Positions 17,384 to 22,415 of a DNA stretch of 22,415 bases are shown piece by piece. The translations under genes and the position numbers were made by a program. The notes beneath the pieces are model-generated. The model did no database searches. It saw nothing but the letters and a program-made list of their open reading frames with translations, and was not told the DNA's origin. Source of the stretch: an uncultured Rhizobiaceae group bacterium (lineage in GTDB: Bacteria > Pseudomonadota > Alphaproteobacteria > Rhizobiales > Rhizobiaceae); contig CALFBU010000343.1 in NCBI GenBank assembly GCA_937951455.1, forward strand, positions 1 through 22,415, given 5' to 3'. Numbering within the stretch: the stretch's first letter is position 1; each line of letters opens with the position of its first letter.

Positions 17384-17450
17384 AAAACGCTTATCTTCTG
17401 CCGATTCACGCAGAAAATTGTCATATGAAGCCAAGATTAGAGAGTTAAGG

Positions 17451-17465
17451 TTAATCGCATATTAA
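17451..17465. promoter_or_regulatory. CtrA-type binding box (TTAA-N7-TTAA) upstream of ftsK
   Basis: TTAATCGCATATTAA matches the full CtrA consensus TTAA-N7-TTAA. Its second half continues into TTAACCAT (17462-17469), the CtrA half-site form. It lies in the short gap between tesB and ftsK, about 78 bp before the ftsK start. GANTC (CcrM) sites occur at 17403-17407 and 17476-17480. Binding is inferred from the motif and the alphaproteobacterial context. Confidence 0.6.
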
Positions 17466-17496
17466 CCATGGGGAAGAATCCGATAAAACTGCAAAA

Positions 17497-18405
17497 TTAG
17501 CCACCAGCAACTTTGGTTTTGCCAAAATCTTTCTTGCGTTCACGAATTAGACCTTCTTGTGCGACCGATGCCACCAACTGCCCATCTCGAGAATAAATGC
17601 TCCCGCGTGTAAAACCTCTAGCACCCGAACTGTTTGGGCTGTCTTGCGAATATAGATGCCACTCTTCCATGTTCATGGGTCTGTGAAACCACATGGCATG
17701 ATCGAGACTTGCGACTTGCAGGTTTGGATCAAATACCGCACGTCCATGGGCAAACAGTGAAGTATCCAGCAGGGTCATGTCTGAAGCATAGGCAAGAACG
17801 GCCTGTTGAACGGCTGTATCTTTTGGCAAAGCACCCGTTGCCCTGAACCAGATGTTTTGTTTTGGTTCGAGTTTTTTGCTGGAAATATAATGCTCAAGAC
17901 TGATGGGGCGCAGTTCAATTGGTCGCTCACGCTTCCAGTAATTGCGAACCCCTTCCGGAGCGTGGTCGATGAATTGTTCGGCCAACTGTTTTTCGCTGGG
18001 CAGGTCTTCAGGTTGAGGCATGTCAGGCATTTCGACAAAATGCTCGAGCCCTTCCTCAACAATCTGAAAGGAAGCCGACATGGAAAAGATCGCGCGTCCG
18101 TGCTGAATGGCAACCACACGTCGGGTAGTGAAACTTCTGCCATCACGAATTCGGTCCACTTCGTAGATGGTTGGAACAGATGGATCGCCTGGACGCATGA
18201 AATATCCATGCAGAGAATGAACGATGCGTTCAGGATCCCCCTCACCTGATTGTACGGTTCTTTGTGCGGCAACGAGTGCTTGTCCAATCACTTGCCCGCC
18301 AAAAATGCGTTGCCAACCCACATCCGGGCTTTCGCCGCGATACAGGTTTTGTTCGATGCGTTCAAGATCCAGTATATCAAGAAGGGTTTCTACGGCTTTG
18401 GACAT
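17497..18405 (-). CDS. tesB: Acyl-CoA thioesterase II (TesB family)
   Basis: TesB hydrolyses acyl-CoA to free fatty acid and CoA, using two fused hot-dog domains. The 302-aa protein has the family's N-terminal pattern IFGGQVIGQALVAAQRTV and SLHGYFMRPGDP. The C-terminal half has AYASDMTLLDTSL, ASLDHAMWFHRP and VASVAQEGLIR. The positions matching the E. coli Asp204/Thr228/Gln278 triad are Asp209, Ser233 and Gln283, all offset by five, so the hydroxyl residue is Ser instead of Thr. The gene is divergent from the FAD hydroxylase across 193 bp. It lies upstream of ftsK in the same orientation, but the CtrA box between them suggests ftsK has its own promoter. Confidence 0.95.
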   Translation of the reverse strand: MSKAVETLLDILDLERIEQNLYRGESPDVGWQRIFGGQVIGQALVAAQRTVQSGEGDPERIVHSLHGYFMRPGDPSVPTIYEVDRIRDGRSFTTRRVVAIQHGRAIFSMSASFQIVEEGLEHFVEMPDMPQPEDLPSEKQLAEQFIDHAPEGVRNYWKRERPIELRPISLEHYISSKKLEPKQNIWFRATGALPKDTAVQQAVLAYASDMTLLDTSLFAHGRAVFDPNLQVASLDHAMWFHRPMNMEEWHLYSQDSPNSSGARGFTRGSIYSRDGQLVASVAQEGLIRERKKDFGKTKVAGG

Positions 18406-18598
18406 GATTCACTTGCGAACAATTCAAGAGGAATTGCTTCGCTATCTTTCTTTATTTAATAGACATCTCAGAAAAAGCTGCCTTACATGATCATTTTATA
18501 AGATAAACAATATTTACCCTGAGACAATGTTGCATCTGGAAGTTTTGTCATCGCGTTTCCATTTATGTTAAGACTAATAGAAAGTATGGAATTTTGAA

Positions 18599-19843
18599 AT
18601 GGCTAAAACTGCAAAACTGAAATTGCCTGAAAGCGTTGATGTACTCATTGCTGGTGGTGGGTATGTGGGTTTGTCTTGTGCGGTAGCCATTAAAGATGCT
18701 GCTCCGCATTTGTCGGTTATGGTTGTTGATCCGGTTCCTGAATATGCAGTTGAAAATGATGAACGCGCTTCAGCTATTGCAGCAGACGCGTCTCGCATGC
18801 TGGATGCGCTGGGTCTTTGGCAAGGCCTTGTTAAAAACGCACAACCAATTAACGAAATGATCGTCACCGACAGCAAGGTCAGTGATGTGACGCGGCCCGT
18901 ATTTCTCACCTTTGCTAATGATGGGAAAGAAGATGAGCCTTTTGCACATATGGTGGAAAATCGTGAGCTTGTAAAAGCGCTTCGTAAAAAGGGTGACGCG
19001 GATGGTGTCGTGCGCTTGACTGAAAACGGTGTTGCATCATTTGAGACAGAAATTTCCCGCACTAATGTGACGCTTAATTCTGGTGATGTAATTTCCACAA
19101 AGCTGCTTGTTGCCTGCGATGGGGTTCGTTCCCGGTTGCGTGACATGGCTGGCATTCAAACTGTCCATTGGCCCTATGACCAAAAAGGTATTGTCTGCAC
19201 GGTTGAACATGAGCGCCCGCATGAAGGACGTGCGGAAGAGCATTTTCTTCCTGCAGGTCCTTTTGCCATTCTGCCGCTCAAGGGAAATCGTTCATCCTTG
19301 GTTTGGACGGAAAGTTCTCGCGATGCAGATCGATTGCTCGCGCAGGATGAATTGATTTTTGAAACAGAGCTTGAACAACGCTTTGGCTATAAATTGGGTG
19401 AGATAAAACTTGCCAGCAAGGTTAAAGCCTTCCCGCTTGGCTTAACTCTGGCGCGTGAATTCGTTCGTAACAGATTTGTGCTTGCCGGTGATGCTGCCCA
19501 TGGCATTCACCCGATCGCGGGTCAGGGTTTGAACCTTGGTTTTAAAGATGCTGCTGCGCTCGCGCAGACCATCGTGGAAGCTGACAGACTTGGTCAGGAT
19601 TTTGGTACCGTTGATGTTCTTGAGCGCTATCAGATGTGGCGACGCTTTGATACTGTCCAAATGGGTATCGTGACGGATGTTCTAAACCGTCTGTTTTCAA
19701 ATGATAACGGGTTTTTACGTGCGGCCAGAAGTTTTGGTTTGGGTGTTGTAGACCGGATGCCTGCCATGAAGAAATATTTCATCAATCAGGCTTCAGGTGA
19801 AAATACAGCTGCACCAAAACTGCTTCGTGGCGAAGCTATTTAG
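18599..19843 (+). CDS. UbiH/UbiF/VisC/COQ6-family FAD-dependent monooxygenase (probable ubiquinone ring hydroxylase)
   Basis: This class A flavoprotein monooxygenase of 414 aa probably hydroxylates the ubiquinone ring. The N-terminal dinucleotide-binding motif [19 protein letters not shown] binds FAD. The middle DG motif is [15 protein letters not shown], and the second FAD motif is [20 protein letters not shown] followed by [10 protein letters not shown], the UbiH/COQ6 signature. Which ring position it attacks cannot be told from sequence; UbiH and UbiL are both possible in alphaproteobacteria. TGGA 8 nt before the ATG fits the start. Its last 8 nt overlap the convergent Trm112-like gene. 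It probably shares a divergent promoter region with tesB (18406-18598), where I see no decisive boxes. Confidence 0.9.
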   Translation: MAKTAKLKLPESVDVLIAGGGYVGLSCAVAIKDAAPHLSVMVVDPVPEYAVENDERASAIAADASRMLDALGLWQGLVKNAQPINEMIVTDSKVSDVTRPVFLTFANDGKEDEPFAHMVENRELVKALRKKGDADGVVRLTENGVASFETEISRTNVTLNSGDVISTKLLVACDGVRSRLRDMAGIQTVHWPYDQKGIVCTVEHERPHEGRAEEHFLPAGPFAILPLKGNRSSLVWTESSRDADRLLAQDELIFETELEQRFGYKLGEIKLASKVKAFPLGLTLAREFVRNRFVLAGDAAHGIHPIAGQGLNLGFKDAAALAQTIVEADRLGQDFGTVDVLERYQMWRRFDTVQMGIVTDVLNRLFSNDNGFLRAARSFGLGVVDRMPAMKKYFINQASGENTAAPKLLRGEAI

Positions 19844-20027
19844 CGGTTTCTTCGCCGTCCAATTCCCGTGCTTCTGATACGATCATGACGGGAATGCCAT
19901 CCCTAACTGGGTAGGCCAGTTTTGCCACTTTCGAAACCAGCTCATTATCATCTTCGTGATATTCAAGCGTCGTTTTCGTAAGGGGACAGACGAGAAGTTC
20001 CAGTAGTTTTGGGTCCGGTTTGCTCAT
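19836..20027 (-). CDS. Trm112/UPF0434-family small protein
   Basis: The 63-aa protein fits the bacterial UPF0434 (YcaR-like, Trm112 domain) pattern: [17 protein letters not shown], then [21 protein letters not shown], with a single N-terminal Cys in the CP motif. Archaeal and eukaryotic Trm112 activate methyltransferases; the bacterial role is not established. The frame extends to 20075, but that start would overlap the LON-domain gene by 41 nt. The ATG at 20027 gives the normal family start 7 nt after that gene's stop. Its 3' end overlaps the convergent FAD hydroxylase gene by 8 nt. Gene order suggests co-transcription with the LON-domain and thioredoxin genes. Confidence 0.88.
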   Translation of the reverse strand: MSKPDPKLLELLVCPLTKTTLEYHEDDNELVSKVAKLAYPVRDGIPVMIVSEARELDGEETAK

Positions 20028-20034
20028 CGTTTGA

Positions 20035-20706
20035 TTATTGCAGGTTTCCGTATGTGTCGCCACTTTGTTTTGCAAGGTGAAACTCAGAAATTGCTATGAG
20101 TGTATCCGCACGATCTTTCAATGTTGGCGCTTCCAGAAGGGCTTGTTTTTCTGCAGGGTCATAAGGGCTCATCATGCAAAGTGCCGTAATAAGCGTTTCA
20201 GTATCAGCTTTGTCGACTGTTTCCCAATCCGCATCCATATTATTTGCAGTCAGGTAGTTTTTGAAAGCGTGCAAGACGGCATCGCGATCGACATCGTCAC
20301 CTTCTGATAAATCCGCCAAATCATTTTCAATGATTTCAATCTTGCATTGACGGTAACCGGTGTTAACGGAGATTTCCTCAACAACATAAAATCTGCAAAT
20401 ACCTGACAAGTTTATGTGCAAACGCCCGTCACCTGTTTCCTGAAATGTTGAAATGCGTCCTAAGCAACCAACCTTGCTTAAAGGTTTAGGATCATCAGGG
20501 TCATGGGTGCCATTTAGCTCAGGCTGAATCATGCCAATTATTTTTTCACCACGCAGTGAATCGTTGATCATCTCCAGATAACGAGGCTCAAAAATATTAA
20601 GCGGCAATTGCCCGCCTGGTAAAAGCAGGGCGCCAGTTAACGGAAATACGGGAATTGTATCCGGTATATCGCTTGCAAAATTGTATGATGCGTTTCCAGC
20701 TCTCAT
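20035..20706 (-). CDS. LON N-terminal (substrate-binding) domain protein
   Basis: The 223-aa protein matches the substrate-binding N-terminal domain of Lon protease: [20 protein letters not shown], then [25 protein letters not shown], with a C-terminal helical bundle. It lacks the AAA+ and Ser-Lys protease parts and is full length for this stand-alone family, so it is not a broken lon. Its function is unknown; it may bind unfolded or damaged proteins. It follows the thioredoxin-TPR gene across a 105-bp gap containing a 9-bp inverted repeat, and the Trm112-like gene starts 7 nt after its stop. Confidence 0.93.
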   Translation of the reverse strand: MRAGNASYNFASDIPDTIPVFPLTGALLLPGGQLPLNIFEPRYLEMINDSLRGEKIIGMIQPELNGTHDPDDPKPLSKVGCLGRISTFQETGDGRLHINLSGICRFYVVEEISVNTGYRQCKIEIIENDLADLSEGDDVDRDAVLHAFKNYLTANNMDADWETVDKADTETLITALCMMSPYDPAEKQALLEAPTLKDRADTLIAISEFHLAKQSGDTYGNLQ

Positions 20707-20775
20707 GGGTGTTCCACTATTTTATTTGTTATGAGATTATCTGGTGCAACAAGTTCAATTCTCAAGGGTCTATCT

Positions 20776-20805
20776 ATGAATCTGAATGAAATGCCGCAGA
20801 TTCAT
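20776..20805. repeat. 9-bp inverted repeat in the gap before the LON-domain gene
   Basis: ATGAATCTG and CAGATTCAT (20776-20784, 20797-20805) are perfect inverted arms around a 12-nt loop, just after the thioredoxin-TPR stop in the minus direction. No U-tract follows, so it resembles an operator or a mild attenuating hairpin. Confidence 0.45.
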
Positions 20806-20811
20806 GATATA

Positions 20812-21780
20812 TTATGAAAACAAAAGCGATGAAAGTTTTCGTCTTGCTGAAATTGTGACCTCATCGGTCATGCCCCAGGCTTCAAAAAACTGCAAAAGTT
20901 GAACACGCGCTGCATCTTCATTCCAGCCTGGTTTAGCCTTCATGATTTCCAAAAGGTGATCTGCGGCTTCTTCCCTTTTGTTGGCTGCGTTAAGCGCAAT
21001 GGCTAAATCCAAGCGCAATTGTGGGTCATTTGGGTCTGCGTCCAGTTTTGTCTGTAAGTCATCTGCCGTGTTGCCCAGAGCCTCGGCCTGTTCTGCAAGG
21101 GCTATCGCTGATTTTAGGGACATTACTTCTGGGCTGGCCAATTGGGCTTCGTTGAGATTGGCAACAAGACTTTGCGTTGCTTCCAGATTGCCTTTGGCAA
21201 GGTAAATATGCCCAATACCAGCGATGGCTTTTATATTTTCCGGTTCAACAGACAGGATGTCGGCGTATAATTGTCCCGCGCCCTCAACATCACTTTCAGC
21301 GTTTAGTCTATCGGCCTCTTCAAGCATGGTTTCTATCTGGGCGTCATCGTCAGAAGCACCTGCAATTTTTACAATGAAATCGCGAATTTCACCTTCGGTT
21401 TTCATGCCCATAAAGGCATCCGCCGGTTTTCCATCCACAAATGCAACGACGGCCGGAATGGATTGTATGCCCATTTGGCCAGCGACTTCCGGATGTTTGT
21501 CTATGTCCATTTTTACCAGACGGATTTTGCCATTGGTAGCTGCGACCGCTGCTTCAAGTGCGGGTGCCAATTGTTTGCACGGCTCACACCAGGGGGCCCA
21601 AAAATCAACCAAGACAGGAACTTGCATGGAGCCTTGAATAACTTCTGAAGAAAATTGTGCTGTAGAAATATCTTTTACAGCTTGAGGCTGTGCAGCTGGA
21701 GTGGAATTGTCGCCAAAAGATACAGTTGCATTTTGGCTTGTGGTATAACCCGTGCCGTAGCCATATTCATCATTACTCAT
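20812..21780 (-). CDS. Thioredoxin-TPR protein (YbbN/CnoX-like)
   Basis: The 322-aa protein combines an N-terminal thioredoxin domain with C-terminal TPR-like helical repeats, the architecture of YbbN/CnoX chaperedoxins that protect folding proteins and cooperate with chaperones. The active site FWAPWCEPCKQ has a full CxxC pair (Cys65, Cys68), unlike E. coli YbbN, which has lost it (SQHC). The TPR half (about 150-322) contains AGIGHIYLAKGNLEATQSL and similar helices. A Gly/Ser/Asn-rich leader of about 35 residues precedes the thioredoxin fold, and no signal peptide is seen, so it is likely cytoplasmic. GGAGAA gives a good ribosome site. It starts 2 nt after the deacylase gene. Confidence 0.92.
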   Translation of the reverse strand: MSNDEYGYGTGYTTSQNATVSFGDNSTPAAQPQAVKDISTAQFSSEVIQGSMQVPVLVDFWAPWCEPCKQLAPALEAAVAATNGKIRLVKMDIDKHPEVAGQMGIQSIPAVVAFVDGKPADAFMGMKTEGEIRDFIVKIAGASDDDAQIETMLEEADRLNAESDVEGAGQLYADILSVEPENIKAIAGIGHIYLAKGNLEATQSLVANLNEAQLASPEVMSLKSAIALAEQAEALGNTADDLQTKLDADPNDPQLRLDLAIALNAANKREEAADHLLEIMKAKPGWNEDAARVQLLQFFEAWGMTDEVTISARRKLSSLLFS

Positions 21781-21782
21781 GG

Positions 21783-22289
21783 TTATTCTCCAATTTCTGA
21801 AACCTGTATGATTTGCGGTTCATGATTCACATGTTTCAAAAACTGCAATAAATCTTCCCTTGAGATGGTAGTTGTCATCTCGTTCGTCAATGGATGGCAA
21901 TTAATAAGCTCATGGCGCAGCAAGGGCTCATCAATGATGACACTGACTTTGTTTTCAATGTCATTGATAGGTGCAAACGCGGTGACAGAACCAGGCTTTA
22001 CACCCAGGAGTTCCATCAGGGCTTCCGGCTTGCCAAATGAAACGCGACCCTTGGCGCCGATTAACCCGTGAATGCTGTTGAGTTTGATTTGAGCAGTTCC
22101 CTCGGCCACCACCAGAAAGAAATTACCCTTTTTGTCTTTCAGAAACAGGTTTTTCGTGTGACCACCTGGAATTTCCTGTTTGATTTTAGAGGATTCATCA
22201 ACCGTGAAAACCGCTTCATGCTCGTATGTTTTTGTTTCAATCTTAAGCTCTTCAAGTTTTATGAGCAGGTCTTGGGGACTAAGGGGCAT
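21783..22289 (-). CDS. YbaK/ProXp-ala-type aminoacyl-tRNA deacylase
   Basis: The 168-aa protein is a stand-alone member of the YbaK/EbsC/PrdX family, trans-editing enzymes that clear misacylated tRNAs. Visible patterns are YEHEAVFTVDES near residue 22, GGHTKNLFLKDKKGNFFLVV, the conserved GVKPGSVTAFAPIND (family GxxxP motif), and CHPLTNEMTTTIS near the C-terminus. Together these point to ProXp-ala, which hydrolyses Ala-tRNA-Pro, over YbaK proper (Cys-tRNA-Pro). Specificity is inferred. AAGGA upstream supports the start. It is the first gene of the minus-strand cluster deacylase - thioredoxin-TPR - LON domain - Trm112-like. Confidence 0.9.
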   Translation of the reverse strand: MPLSPQDLLIKLEELKIETKTYEHEAVFTVDESSKIKQEIPGGHTKNLFLKDKKGNFFLVVAEGTAQIKLNSIHGLIGAKGRVSFGKPEALMELLGVKPGSVTAFAPINDIENKVSVIIDEPLLRHELINCHPLTNEMTTTISREDLLQFLKHVNHEPQIIQVSEIGE

Positions 22290-22415
22290 GCAAGTGTTTT
22301 CCTTCTAATATCGCTCAATCAATAAGTCTTGTAAGGCTTTATATCAAGCCTTTGGGCCATGTAGCATTAAGCATAATCCGGTTCATTTAAATTTGATGAA
22401 AAAACACTCTTGCAT

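Noticed and set aside
17374..17424. Upstream start for ftsK
   Set aside because: The ATG at 17424 has no ribosome site, whereas GGAG is well placed before the ATG at 17373.
17775..18287. 170-codon minus-strand frame inside tesB
   Set aside because: It shares the strand with tesB in another frame and has no motif or ribosome site; tesB explains the region.
20028..20075. Upstream start for the Trm112-like gene
   Set aside because: It would overlap the LON-domain gene by 41 nt and add 16 residues not found in the family.
22333..22352. Inverted repeat AAGGCTT-N6-AAGCCTT near the right edge
   Set aside because: The hairpin has no following U-tract on either strand, and the neighbouring gene is outside the window, so no role can be supported.
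22288..22415. Imperfect inverted copies of ATGCAAG(A)GTGTTTT at 22288 and the right end
   Set aside because: The arms are short with an indel and lie 100 bp apart; a chance match is likely and there are no signs of a mobile element.

Overview
This is an ordinary chromosomal core region of an alphaproteobacterium, most likely a member of the Hyphomicrobiales (Rhizobiales). The evidence is the gene order rho - mnmE - mnmG - rsmG - parA - parB next to a leuS - lptE - holA unit, ParB-binding (parS) palindromes, a CtrA-type box before ftsK, and an OmpR-family regulator paired with a cyclic-nucleotide-binding protein as in Brucella and relatives. Base composition looks moderate (by eye mid-40s % GC, not computed), so a marine or less GC-rich lineage is plausible. 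I see no insertion sequence, prophage, CRISPR array, tRNA or rRNA. All genes look intact except rho, which is cut by the left edge.

Layout. (1) 1-6314, plus strand: the end of rho, then mnmE, mnmG, rsmG, parA and parB. MnmE and MnmG together modify the tRNA wobble uridine, RsmG methylates 16S rRNA, and ParA/ParB segregate the chromosome. Four parS sites lie in this block: one inside mnmE, two at the mnmE/mnmG junction (one over the mnmE stop) and one inside rsmG. This is therefore a chromosomal centromere, and such loci usually lie near oriC. (2) 6327-10497, minus strand: leuS, lptE and holA, tightly packed (14-nt overlap, then a 6-nt gap). (3) 10611-11291: a YggS-type PLP protein, convergent with an L,D-transpeptidase-fold protein that has no signal peptide. 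(4) 11981-13168: a probable CenR/OtpR-type response regulator and a stand-alone cyclic-nucleotide-binding protein. (5) 13165-17373, minus strand: ftsK, lolA and xthA, with an intrinsic terminator at the lolA end and a CtrA-like box upstream of ftsK. (6) 17497-19843: divergent tesB and a UbiH/COQ6-family FAD hydroxylase. (7) 19836-22289, minus strand: a ProXp-ala-type deacylase, a thioredoxin-TPR protein, a LON-N-domain protein and a Trm112-like protein.

How they fit together: the window is housekeeping, with cell-cycle and envelope themes. These are chromosome segregation (parS/ParAB), division and terminus handling (FtsK), replication (HolA), envelope biogenesis (LptE, LolA, the L,D-transpeptidase homologue, CenR-like regulator) and translation quality (MnmE/G, RsmG, LeuS, ProXp-ala). 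I did not find a new multi-gene system. The most notable non-coding signals are the parS cluster, two variant parS copies that each contain a GANTC (CcrM) site, the same xSRET peptide encoded by both intragenic parS copies, and the CtrA box with nearby GANTC sites before ftsK. No stretch longer than 300 bases lacks a gene; the longest gap is 193 bp, at 18406-18598.
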